A stretch of DNA of 64,000 nucleotides from Chitinophagaceae bacterium PMP191F (GTDB lineage Bacteria > Bacteroidota > Bacteroidia > Chitinophagales > Chitinophagaceae), in contig LGYU01000019.1 of NCBI GenBank assembly GCA_001302245.1, forward strand, positions 1 to 64,000. Reading direction: 5' to 3'. A program made the translations under genes and the position numbers. Below, piece after piece: positions 1 to 7,582 of the stretch (position 1 is the stretch's first letter; every line of letters starts with the position of its first letter). The notes below the pieces were generated by a model. It saw only the letters and a program-made list of their open reading frames with translations. It was not told the origin of the DNA and ran no database searches.

Positions 1-960
1 CTGCCTTGCCAGTGCAGGATACTATTGCTTGTTCGGAATGACTGACCGCTGCGAGTGTAGCAGTGCTGAAAACCGGTTACGCCGTATTGTGCTTACAGGC
101 AGCCTGCCTTTACTCCGGGACAGTCATCCCGACCAAGCCAGCAGGAAGACAATAGCATCAACAATCAATGGCGCGGGGAGGAATCTGAAGATTAGTATAG
201 CCCGCATGCAGCAATGAACACGTCTTACATCATACGCAGCATCCAGGGCCCTCACTGCGCGTTACAGCCTTGCCAGTGCAGGACACTACTGGTTGTTCGG
301 AATGACTGACCGCTGTGGGTGTAGCAGTGTTGAAAACCGGTTACGCCGTATTGTGTTTACAGGCAGCCTGCCTTTACTCCGGGGGCTGTCATCCCGCCCA
401 AGCCAGCAGGAAGACAATAGCATCAACAATCAATGGCGCCGGGAGGAATCTGAAGATTAGTATAGCCCGCATGCAACAATTAACACGTCTTACATCATAC
501 ACAGTATCCGGATTCCTCACTGCGCGTTACTGCCTTGCCAGTTAAGGATACTATTGCTTGTTCGGAATGACTGACCGCTGCGAGTGTAGCAGTGCTGAAA
601 ACCGGTTACGCCGTATTGTGCTTACAGGCAGCCTGCCTTTACTCCGGGACAGTCATTCCGCCCAAGCCAGCAGGAAGACAATAGCATCAACAATCAATGG
701 CGCGGGGAGGAATCTGAAGGTTAGTATAGGCTGCATGCAGCAATTAACACGTCTTACATCATACGCAGTATCCGGATTCCTCACTGCGCGTTACAGCCTT
801 GCCAGTGCAGGATACTATTGCTTGTTCGGAATGACTGACCGCTGTGGGTGTAGCAGTGCTGAAAACCGGTTACGTTGTATTGAGTTTACAACAGGCTGCC
901 TTTACTCCGCCGGCTGTCATCCCGACCAAGTGCAAACTTTGTTTACTTCGCGAGCTGTCA
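1..960. repeat. Tandem intergenic repeat cluster A, unit about 264 bp
   Basis: About three and a half copies of one unit stand head to tail. The marker TTCGGAATGAC begins at 32, 296, 561 and 825, giving periods of 264, 265 and 264 bp. Each unit carries a left arm GTCATCCCG (or GTCATTCCG) and a right arm CGGAATGAC that are near inverted repeats, with a nested pair GAGGAATC and GATTCCTC inside. The reading frames across it repeat the same peptide with small changes and look non-coding. The last copy ends in a variant arm, GTCACCTCGACCGAAGG, near 957-974, which serves as the 3' end of the neighbouring minus-strand gene. Confidence 0.9.
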
Positions 961-1510
961 CCTCGACCGAAGGGAGAGGTCTGACATTCCGCACGTAAAG
1001 CCTATTGAATTTAATATGGGATGCTACCTGTTTCATTTTTCTGAGCAATAAACGTTTGCTGCGTGTATTACCAGAGTATATAGTTGACGGTGATGCCGTT
1101 GGTTTAGCCGGAAGCAGGCCGGGCCTTGTTAACGTAGCGGGCTGCGGATGTTGCATGTCATGTGCTGCTGTAAAGCCAACAGTAGCCAGGTATTGCCACA
1201 GTGCAGCTTCAATAAAAGTATCAGCCTGCTCGCCTTGTTTCAGCAACCGGGCACCCAGGCCTGTCATCTTCCGGAACAGGCTGTGCAGCTTCCATCCATC
1301 GGGTAGCTGACGGTATACCCTGGATGCAATAACAGACGCACGGCCTAACCGCTCTGCATATTGCATGGTAACCCTGAAAGCTGCAGCCGTTTTTACTGTC
1401 TTGCCGGAAAGCGTACTTCTTGTACGAACACAATACTTCCCCCGCCAATAGTAAAATACCAGGTTGCCATAGGTACCGGTAAATCTGGTGTTGTTAGGTA
1501 TAAGCGTCAT
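917..1510 (-). CDS. Conserved hypothetical protein, DUF6266-like N-terminus
   Basis: The predicted protein has 197 residues. Its first 100 residues (motifs GTYGNLVFYYWRGKYCVRTR, then a basic helical part) look like the short Bacteroidota proteins with a G-x-x-G-N-x-V-x-Y-x-x-x-G-K core, and share the flavour of the DUF6266-type protein near 16.7 kb. Function is unknown; there is no signal peptide or membrane segment. The start at 1510 is the first in-frame ATG after a non-coding stretch. The last 25 or so residues are translated from the end of repeat cluster A, and even the stop codon is the TCA (TGA on this strand) of the repeat arm GTCATCCCG. The native C-terminus has therefore probably been replaced or extended by repeat insertion. 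Confidence 0.55.
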   Translation of the reverse strand: MTLIPNNTRFTGTYGNLVFYYWRGKYCVRTRSTLSGKTVKTAAAFRVTMQYAERLGRASVIASRVYRQLPDGWKLHSLFRKMTGLGARLLKQGEQADTFIEAALWQYLATVGFTAAHDMQHPQPATLTRPGLLPAKPTASPSTIYSGNTRSKRLLLRKMKQVASHIKFNRLYVRNVRPLPSVEVTAREVNKVCTWSG

Positions 1511-1917
1511 GAGGAGGGGTAGATTTTAAGATATGGGTAACTTAATGTCAGAAGCCGTTATAGGTTTTATGTTGTAGTTTAAGGTTTAAATACAGCTTTT
1601 TGCATTTGCGTGTATTACAACAATCAGAACCATCCGGCCATCTGACAATCTGTTTATCCAAATTACCAAATTTTGAAATCAGGCATTGCCGTTAGTGCCG
1701 TTTATGCCAACAAAGCCGATTATGCCGCTTTTGCACCTTGTACCTCAGATCTTATTTCTTCTCCTTTGTATCTTTACTCTTTACCCCTTGTTCCTTTCTT
1801 CCTGCATCCTTACTGCATATAAAAGCGTACGCAATAGGGGTTTGGCTTTGGTGGCTACAATAGAAAGGTAAAAGAAGAGTAGAAGTATACTGCAGGCAGG
1901 TGGCAAAGAAGTATAGA
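1511..1917. other. Non-coding stretch with a 9-bp periodic Gly-X-Y-like tract
   Basis: No convincing gene is seen. At 1682-1735 there are six 9-bp units, each ending in GCC or GCA on the plus strand, so that the minus strand reads GGCNNNNNN repeated (for example GGCTTTGTT then GGCATAAAC). Translated on the minus strand this gives a short Gly-X-Y, collagen-like series. Related tracts occur near 16479 and 55564. The rest (1560-1680 and 1740-1917) is plain AT-rich spacer. Confidence 0.5.
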
Positions 1918-2640
1918 GAATGCCGTATTGAGCTTACAGGCAGCCTGCCTTTACTCCGGGGACTGTCATCCCGCCCGGAGGGAGGGATCTGAAACCATGC
2001 ATAACCGGTTTGCTGCATTGTCAGTAAATAGCGGCGCGGGGAGAAATCAGAACGGCAGTATAGGCAGCATGCAGCAATGAACACGTCTGACATCATACGC
2101 AGCATCCGGATTCCTCACTGCGCGTTACAGTCTTGCCATTGCAGGATACTACTGCTTGTTCGGAATGACTGGTCGCTGCGAGTGTAGCAGTGCTGAAAAC
2201 CGGTTACGCCGTATTGTGCTTACAGGCAGCCTGCCTTTACTCCGGGGACTGTCATCCCGCCCGGAGGGAGGGATCTGAAACCATGCATAACCGGTTTGCT
2301 GCATTGCCAGTAAATAGCGGCGCGGGGAGGAATCAGAACGGCAGTATAGGCTGCATGCAGCAATGAACACGTCTGGCATCATACGCAGCATCCGGATTCC
2401 TCACTGCGCGTTACAGCTTTGCCAGTGCAGGATACTACTGCTTGTTCGGAATGACTGACCGCTGCGAGTGTAGCAGTGCTGAAAACCGGTTACGCCGTAT
2501 TGTGTTTACAGGCAGCCTGCCTTTACTCCGGGGACTGTCATCCCGCCCGGAGGGAGGGATCTGAAACCATGCATAACCGGTTTGCTGCATTGTCAGTAAA
2601 TAGCGGCGCGGGGAGGAATCTGAAGGTTAGTATAGCCCGC
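1918..2640. repeat. Tandem intergenic repeat cluster B, unit 286 bp
   Basis: Two and a half copies stand in tandem. The marker GCCGTATTG begins at 1922, 2208 and 2494, an exact period of 286 bp. The unit shares the 5' half and the right arm (TTCGGAATGAC) with cluster A but has a different left-arm context, GTCATCCCGCCCGGAGGGAG, followed by GGATCTGAAACCATGC. The left arm GGGAGGGATCTGA is close to the reverse complement of the right-side AGATTCCTCAC type arm. Reading frames through it are not conserved between copies. It ends at the 3' end of the small minus-strand gene that begins at 3024. Confidence 0.9.
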
Positions 2641-2679
2641 ATGCGACAATTAATACAGCTTGTATCATGTGCAGTATTA

Positions 2680-3024
2680 CTACCGCCCCCGCACAATCTT
2701 CTGTTTCCTTTTCTTAAGCCGGTCAATGACTTTCTGTTCAGCGATAAGCTGTTGCTGATAGCGCCGCTGCAGTATACAGGCAGCTTCAATGGTGCGCAGC
2801 ATAAATTTCCTGAACCCCAGGAACTGGTGACGGTTGTATTGCCATTGCTTCTCATGCTGTTCGTTCTCCATAAAATGATTGAACACCTGCAACAGGTTAT
2901 TATTAATCCTCCTGGTAAGGGAGGGACATTCCAGTAACTGTAAATGTTTCAGCAGGTAAGCGGTGTCTGCATTAATCATTACTTCCACCCTGCGGGGATA
3001 GCGTGTAGCGGTTTTCTTTTTCAT
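2680..3024 (-). CDS. Hypothetical 114-residue partner of an ECF sigma factor
   Basis: The protein is all-helical and basic, with a lysine/arginine-rich C-terminus (residues 100-114) and no membrane segment or signal peptide. I do not recognise the family. Its ATG at 3024 lies two bases after the stop of the upstream sigma factor gene, so the two are almost surely co-transcribed and translationally coupled. A co-encoded soluble regulator or a nucleic-acid-binding partner of the sigma factor is possible, but it is not the usual membrane-bound FecR anti-sigma type. The gene ends right against repeat cluster B, so its C-terminus may have been shaped by that repeat. Confidence 0.65.
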   Translation of the reverse strand: MKKKTATRYPRRVEVMINADTAYLLKHLQLLECPSLTRRINNNLLQVFNHFMENEQHEKQWQYNRHQFLGFRKFMLRTIEAACILQRRYQQQLIAEQKVIDRLKKRKQKIVRGR

Positions 3025-3025
3025 A

Positions 3026-3610
3026 TTATGATATTGAGTTAATAATAGAGCCTGCCTGTTGCAGTTTACGGATGCGTTGCTGCATCAGCATAATGCCGCG
3101 TATCCGTTGATTGCGTACAGTGTGTACCGACCTGTTCAGCAGCCGGGCTATTTCAGCCGATTCCAGCCCTTTTACAAAATACATTTCCATTACCTGTTTG
3201 CATTTGTTGGGCAGTGTATCCATTACCTGGCGGCATTGCTGCAGTTGCAGCAGGTATACTACCTGGTCGGTCATCATATCTGTATTAGCAGGAATGATAC
3301 TGTCCATTTGTGCATGATGGGTAAGCGAAGCGGCAATGCGCTGGCGGTACCGCTGGCGCTGCTGGTAGTTGATACAGGCATTGCGGGTACTGATGTACAT
3401 AAAAGAGCGCAGACTGGGGTAGCTGGGAAAATCCTGCCGTTTAAGCCATGTTTTCAGAAAAATATCCTGCACAATTTCCTGTGCATCGGGGTAATGACGG
3501 ATCATGCCATAGGCAAAGCGCAGCAGGGCAGTATTCAGTTTAAAATAAATAGCAGCATAGGCCTTAGGGCTGCCGGTATGCAGCAGCGATATCAGAACAA
3601 CATCTTCCAT
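3026..3610 (-). CDS. ECF-type RNA polymerase sigma factor
   Basis: The 194-residue length and layout fit the ECF (sigma-70 group 4) family. Region 2 is visible at about residues 20-80, with the core-binding segment DAQEIVQDIFLKTW at 42-55. Region 4 is at about 130-185, with LPNKCKQVMEMYFVKGLES followed by an HTH containing NRSVHTVRNQRIRG. It would direct RNA polymerase to a small regulon. Unlike most Bacteroidota FecI factors it has no FecR or SusC neighbour; instead a 114-residue soluble protein follows immediately. The start at 3610 is the first ATG and leaves a normal N-terminus before region 2. Targets cannot be read from the sequence. Confidence 0.88.
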   Translation of the reverse strand: MEDVVLISLLHTGSPKAYAAIYFKLNTALLRFAYGMIRHYPDAQEIVQDIFLKTWLKRQDFPSYPSLRSFMYISTRNACINYQQRQRYRQRIAASLTHHAQMDSIIPANTDMMTDQVVYLLQLQQCRQVMDTLPNKCKQVMEMYFVKGLESAEIARLLNRSVHTVRNQRIRGIMLMQQRIRKLQQAGSIINSIS

Positions 3611-3834
3611 AATAATTACAGAATGGTTTAGCCGGTTTCAAAAAAAGCGGGGAGCAGACAGCAGGGTGCTGCCCCCCGTATTGGCAAGTAACACGGGGAG
3701 GGCTGTATAGCCATAAAGCCGCACAGGTAACACCTACCAATAAGGTATGGTGGCTGTTGGTTGGGAATGAAAAAAGGAAAAAAGTATAACCGGCGGGAAG
3801 GAAACCTTTTGTAGAATATCCAGTATACACAGGT

Positions 3835-4034
3835 ACAAAACAAAAGGAGTTGGACCTACCCGCAATTTGCTCCCTGGCTCTGACAAAGCCACCATCCGAA
3901 GACGGTTCAGCACAAATGCGTAAGTAGGCCCAACCCCTTTGAAATAATATGAGGTTGGGCGCTTTTAACTTACTCTCGTGCTGAATTTGTCAGATTCGGG
4001 AGACGAGATCGTTAAAGGCGCTTACTTGAAACCG
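3835..4034 (-). ncRNA. Candidate rod-like structured RNA, possibly 6S-like
   Basis: A nested set of inverted repeats forms one long imperfect hairpin. GCCCAACC (3928-3935) pairs with GGTTGGGC (3953-3960), GTAAGT (3920-3925) with ACTTAC (3968-3973), TTCAGCAC (3906-3913) with GTGCTGAA (3978-3985), CTGACAAA (3880-3887) with TTTGTCAG (3986-3993), and CTCCC (3870-3874) with GGGAG (3998-4002). A one-sided 18-base bulge (3888-3905) itself holds a small CCG/CGG hairpin. A TAnnTTTG promoter on the minus strand lies just upstream, which would give a transcript of about 200 bases. Length, rod shape and a small hairpin on the 3' side of a bulge recall 6S RNA, but no convincing outer closing stem was found. 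The family is not proven. Confidence 0.5.
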
Positions 4035-4040
4035 AAAGCG

Positions 4041-4048
4041 CAAAGATA
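4041..4048 (-). promoter_or_regulatory. Promoter -7 element for the structured RNA
   Basis: The minus strand reads TATCTTTG, a full match to the Bacteroidota -7 consensus TAnnTTTG. Transcription would begin near 4034 and run into the rod-like RNA. No clear -33 TTTG partner is visible. Confidence 0.45.
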
Positions 4049-4193
4049 CAGTGTTACCTCTTAAAAGATTGCATCCATTTAACTAGACAAACATAATGAA
4101 GTTGCACGAACTATCAAAACATTATAGTTATTGCTATAATTAAACGGGAGTTAATTTTTATGTTTTGCAATAATCTTTGTAAAAATTTGCAAT

Positions 4194-4568
4194 ATGTCTA
4201 TCCATATTGGCAAAATCATACATGAATTAATAAAAAAACGCGGCATAAAAGCAAAAGCTGTTGCTAAGGCAATTAATGTTAGCGAAGCCAGTGTGTACAA
4301 GATTTATAAACGTGCTTCAATAGATATTGATAAACTCATCTTGTTATCGCAGTTCCTTGATGAAAACCTCTTTATTTATTATTTCCGGAAAGAGCCTCTG
4401 AAAAGTATGCTGTCCAACGAAATGGAAAAACTCCGTAATGAATTGACAAGTGTTAAGTCTCTGCTAAGTCAAAAAGAAAAGCGTGTAAAGGAACTGGAGG
4501 ATATTAATGCTTCACAACAAAAGGTAATTAGCCTGCTGGAAAAAGGTGTAAGCAAGAATAAGAAATAG
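4194..4568 (+). CDS. HTH transcriptional regulator with C-terminal coiled coil
   Basis: The 124-residue protein opens with a Cro/C1-type helix-turn-helix (residues about 3-60: IGKIIHELIKKRGIKAKAVA, then NVSEASVYKIYKRASID). This pattern is typical of small Bacteroidota XRE-like regulators, in which an RNA-like IDIDKLILLSQFLDENLF segment follows the recognition helix. Residues 70-118 form a heptad-like coiled coil rich in E, K and L, probably for dimerisation. The gene stands alone at the left edge of an AT-rich island. The start at 4194 follows a typically weak leader. Its target is unknown, though regulation of the island is a fair guess. Confidence 0.75.
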   Translation: MSIHIGKIIHELIKKRGIKAKAVAKAINVSEASVYKIYKRASIDIDKLILLSQFLDENLFIYYFRKEPLKSMLSNEMEKLRNELTSVKSLLSQKEKRVKELEDINASQQKVISLLEKGVSKNKK

Positions 4569-4650
4569 AATCGTTACTTGTCGTATTCAATATAAAGCGT
4601 GGTAAAAAACTGTATCTGATCTTGAATAATTGATTAGAAATGCAAAATAT

Positions 4651-4818
4651 ATGTCCTTGTTGTGGTTACTTAGATTTTCTTTCGTAGTAGCTTTATTCCC
4701 TTCCGATGGATTTAGTCAGGTTAATTATCCAATCTTTAAAACCAAGACATACTTTTTTTGTATAGGATCTTATGATTATGAAAAATCACGATTCAGGCAG
4801 ATGAATTTTTTGGGCTAA
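4651..4818 (+). CDS. Small putative secreted peptide or gene remnant
   Basis: From the ATG at 4651 the frame gives 55 residues: a hydrophobic N-terminus (MSLLWLLRFSFVVALFPSDG) that looks like a signal peptide ending near FSQ, then about 35 residues without a recognisable domain. The short length after the signal peptide and the surrounding decayed AT-rich DNA suggest the 5' remnant of a longer secreted protein gene. A genuine secreted peptide cannot be excluded. Confidence in a functional product is low. Confidence 0.25.
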   Translation: MSLLWLLRFSFVVALFPSDGFSQVNYPIFKTKTYFFCIGSYDYEKSRFRQMNFLG

Positions 4819-5204
4819 ATATTACAAAAAGGTGTTCGGCTAAGGAGATCATTAGATTATCAAGAATGTAACTTGCAATTGAAAAATAAATGTTTCACCT
4901 GTCAGAAATAATTTTATTATATACCAACATAGGTAGTAGTAAATTACAATAAATAACACTGGTAAATACACGAAGGTTATCTATGTGATAGGATGTGTAT
5001 TGAATATATGTGAATGATTTTGACAAAAGTCAATAAGTTGCCAGGTTTAATAATCTAAGGTTCATATTATGTCTCAAATATTTGGATAAATTAAAAGCCT
5101 TTGTTAATTTTCGTATAACTGATCCTCTTTTATCCTTCAAAAACTGCTTCTGGTTGGGTTCTTAGTATCTATTGCTGTCATTAAAAGAGTTGTTTATAGT
5201 CCCA
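4819..5204. other. AT-rich spacer without a visible gene
   Basis: This stretch is low in GC with stop codons in every frame. I see no hairpin with a T tract, no promoter consensus and no repeat shared with other parts of the window. Confidence 0.5.
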
Positions 5205-5603
5205 ATGGCAATTAAGAAATTAACTGTTTATAAGAATAGATTTTCGAATTTTATTACTGGATTGCTTTGTCATCATGTAATGCCGTTAACACCGTTCATA
5301 TTTCAGTATATATATTCAACGCCTCATCAAATAAGCATGCGGTCTGTGACTCTTGCTGCGAGCACTTATTGTTTCTCTGCGTCTTTTGGAACTAAGTTCA
5401 GGTCGTATAGTTTAATTACAATTATAGTGGGTTTTATTCTATCTGGATTGTATGGGTCTTACAAGGCAGAGGAAATATCAAATTATGGAGAAATAAGCTG
5501 TATAATAATATATGTGATTTTTGCAATTGGCGTTATGGAACGTTTTTACAGGCATTTTTATGAAAATGAAATATGTCAATTTTATAAAAAATTTGTTGAA
5601 TAA
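5205..5603 (+). CDS. Hypothetical membrane protein
   Basis: From the ATG at 5205 the product has 132 residues with about three hydrophobic segments (near residues 20-50, 60-100 and 110-125 of that form). One of them is the stretch LITIIVGFILSGLYG. An upstream TTG would add 11 residues, but the ATG is preferred. No family is recognised. The gene is followed after seven bases by another small membrane protein gene, so the two probably form a pair. Codon use is strongly AT-biased like the rest of the 4.1-6.6 kb island, which suggests acquisition by transfer. Confidence 0.5.
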   Translation: MAIKKLTVYKNRFSNFITGLLCHHVMPLTPFIFQYIYSTPHQISMRSVTLAASTYCFSASFGTKFRSYSLITIIVGFILSGLYGSYKAEEISNYGEISCIIIYVIFAIGVMERFYRHFYENEICQFYKKFVE

Positions 5604-5610
5604 AACTTTT

Positions 5611-6015
5611 ATGAAAGAAAATTTATATGCCGCCTCTTTGATAATAATAAGCTTAGGAGGATTGTACGTGTTTATTAATATTTTGTTACAAAGGCGCGCC
5701 GAAAAAAGACTTGAAACTCTTATTCATAGACATAGGGGGGATTTGATATTTAAAATATTTGATGCCCCTGAAACAAAGAGAATGCATACAAAAGTGCATT
5801 TGGGAAATCAGGATTTTGAAAAGCATATTTTATTGATACTTATGCGAGAACAAATTGAGTTATTAAAGAAAGAGGATAAGTTTATAATGAAAAAAACACT
5901 TAATAGAAAAGATCAGGACAATCAATTAAGATATGCAATGAGGATATTTTCGAAAGGTGGTTTGAAAGAGTTGTTTGTTGAAAAGAAGATAGATATTAAT
6001 TTGATGTTTGCTTAA
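5611..6015 (+). CDS. Hypothetical membrane-anchored protein
   Basis: The start at 5611 gives 134 residues and avoids the long overlap that earlier in-frame starts would make with the preceding gene. An N-terminal membrane segment (ASLIIISLGGLYVFINILL, about residues 8-26) is followed by a charged, mainly helical cytoplasmic domain of about 100 residues with many lysines and glutamates. I do not recognise the family. The close spacing with the preceding membrane protein suggests joint expression. A pairing of the toxin/antitoxin or effector/immunity kind is possible but unsupported by any motif. Confidence 0.5.
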   Translation: MKENLYAASLIIISLGGLYVFINILLQRRAEKRLETLIHRHRGDLIFKIFDAPETKRMHTKVHLGNQDFEKHILLILMREQIELLKKEDKFIMKKTLNRKDQDNQLRYAMRIFSKGGLKELFVEKKIDINLMFA

Positions 6016-6136
6016 AAAAATGAAAATTAGTTGACTGTTTTTGTCAAATTTATAGCCGTCTACATAAGAAAGAAGATTTTAATAATTATTGGGCTATATG
6101 TTTAGGCATCATATTAATAGATTTAATGCATAAAAT

Positions 6137-6529
6137 ATGTTTCAGTTAAGTTATGAAAGTGTTATTGGAAGAATACCAGAACAAAAAGGTGTATACAAAC
6201 TTTATGCATTCAGATTGAATGAATTGCCTATCCCAATTCAACGATTTGGAGGTGTTGATAATAGCGGAGTGCTTTACATCGGCCAAACAACCAAACAGAC
6301 TTTGAGAAAAAGAATATACAATCTGTTAGCAACAACAAGGCAAAACGGAAAAACAACAAATCATAGTGGAGGATTAAAATATCGAAATATTCAGGTTATA
6401 CGTAAGATACTAGGAGAACACTTATTGTACTTTGATTTTTGTGTATGTGATAATCCTTCTGCTAAGGAAAAAGAATTATTAATCGAATATTCAAATGTTT
6501 ATGGTGAGTATCCCCCGCTTAACAAATAG
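6137..6529 (+). CDS. GIY-YIG nuclease-like protein
   Basis: The 130-residue protein has the signature elements of the GIY-YIG fold: GVYKLY at residues 18-23, LYIGQT at 46-51, a conserved arginine in the following helix (R57/R59) and a late acidic helix EKELLIEYSNVYGEYPPLN at 111-129. The closing NPPLN-like end is typical of small stand-alone members. Such domains cut DNA in repair, mobile introns and restriction. No partner domain is present, so substrate and role are unknown. The gene lies in an AT-rich island with other orphan genes, consistent with a mobile or defence origin. Confidence 0.7.
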   Translation: MFQLSYESVIGRIPEQKGVYKLYAFRLNELPIPIQRFGGVDNSGVLYIGQTTKQTLRKRIYNLLATTRQNGKTTNHSGGLKYRNIQVIRKILGEHLLYFDFCVCDNPSAKEKELLIEYSNVYGEYPPLNK

Positions 6530-6696
6530 GTATATTTAGTTTAATATAGTTTTTCTCGTATAAACAATATGATCGTTATTACATTTTGTTACTAGCATAT
6601 CAGTATTGTATTAATACTTTGGTTGATCTTTATGCAGAATCAATAAGATGGCTATGTAATGTGAATTATGTGACTGTAAAAGTTTTAACGCAATTA

Positions 6697-7269
6697 ATGA
6701 AAACTAGAAACATCTATCTAACTTGCTTGATGCTATTTGCCTTTGCCTGTTCCGCTGACCCAAAAAAAACGCATGTAGTAAGTATTGACCTTAATAACAA
6801 GAACCTGTCTGTAATTCCGGATAGTGTACTTAATAATTCCAACCTTACTCATCTTGCTATAGGCTCCCGTGCCGCATTGCTTACACCTTTTGAAGGTTTT
6901 GAGGAGCCGGAGGATAGAAACCACCTGACCAGCCTGCCGGATAAGCTCTGCAACCTGCAGCGGCTTACAGTGCTATCTGTTAGCGATAACGATCTGGAAC
7001 AGTTACCAGCCTGCCTGGGAAATTTACAGCAACTGGAAAAGCTGGATCTTTCAGGTAATAGTAAACTGGATATCCGCAGTGCTATGCCCGTTTTGCAGGA
7101 GTTAAAGAAGCTGAAAGAGTTGAACCTATATGGCATTGTATCGGTCTTGAAAGATACTGCATGGGTAAGACAACAGCTATCTGCTACAGTGGAAAAGCTT
7201 TCTATTACCCGGGCTGATCTGGTAAAGAACTATTCAACAGACAGTGCATCGCGCAAACAGGAAAATTAA
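6697..7269 (+). CDS. Leucine-rich-repeat lipoprotein
   Basis: From the ATG at 6697 the product has 190 residues. It opens with a lipoprotein signal (MKTRNIYLTCLMLFAFACSA; cysteine 18). About four leucine-rich repeats follow between residues 30 and 150, for example LTSLPDKLCNLQRLTVLSV and QLPACLGNLQQLEKLDLSGN. LRR lipoproteins of this size usually serve protein binding at the cell surface or in the periplasm. Upstream in-frame starts would destroy the signal peptide, so 6697 is chosen. It sits directly before the RHS toxin gene, but on its own promoter region; a functional link is only a guess. Confidence 0.8.
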   Translation: MKTRNIYLTCLMLFAFACSADPKKTHVVSIDLNNKNLSVIPDSVLNNSNLTHLAIGSRAALLTPFEGFEEPEDRNHLTSLPDKLCNLQRLTVLSVSDNDLEQLPACLGNLQQLEKLDLSGNSKLDIRSAMPVLQELKKLKELNLYGIVSVLKDTAWVRQQLSATVEKLSITRADLVKNYSTDSASRKQEN

Positions 7270-7582
7270 ACATCGCAAATGTTATTTGAAGTAGCTTGTC
7301 AGGTTACTTCTGTTTTTTATACATGGCTGGTTCCCGCTCAATAAAATATCCCAAAAACAGTAGTGTCTTTTTGGTATTTTCTTCTTCCTGGTTTGTTGCT
7401 GACTGACTCATATTAACATATACTTTCATGCCTTGTATATAATCTTAAAATTTAACAGTATCTGGCAACAGGCAAACGCAGAAAGTCTTATTTTAGACTA
7501 ACGGTGTCTTTCGTGTGCAATTAATTGATTGCCATCAATTCAATAGCATATTTGATTGACCGTTATCATTAAACCCTAAGCC
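7270..7582. other. Spacer before the RHS gene
   Basis: No clear gene or terminator is seen. On the minus strand a 35-codon frame (7304-7411) with an acidic N-terminus is open but has no supporting features. The plus strand just before the RHS start contains GCATATTTGATTG, only a weak resemblance to a Bacteroidota promoter. Confidence 0.4.

Noticed and set aside
1-960. CRISPR array
   Set aside because: The repeat units are 225-286 bp long and tandem, with no short repeat/spacer alternation and no cas genes in the window.
1-998. Small coding genes inside repeat clusters A and B
   Set aside because: The open frames only reflect the repeated sequence. They begin and end at different places in each copy and have no domain.
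3628-3843. Short minus-strand frames upstream of the first sigma factor gene
   Set aside because: Aromatic- and cysteine-rich translations without domains; they cover a GC-rich hairpin and overlap each other in different frames.
3953-3966. Intrinsic terminator on the plus strand (GGTTGGGC then TTTT)
   Set aside because: The stem is part of a much longer nested hairpin, and the promoter match points to a minus-strand RNA. A terminator alone does not explain the other four paired blocks.
4080-6600. Insertion sequence or integrated plasmid
   Set aside because: No transposase, integrase, replication gene or flanking inverted/direct repeats were found at the borders of the AT-rich island.
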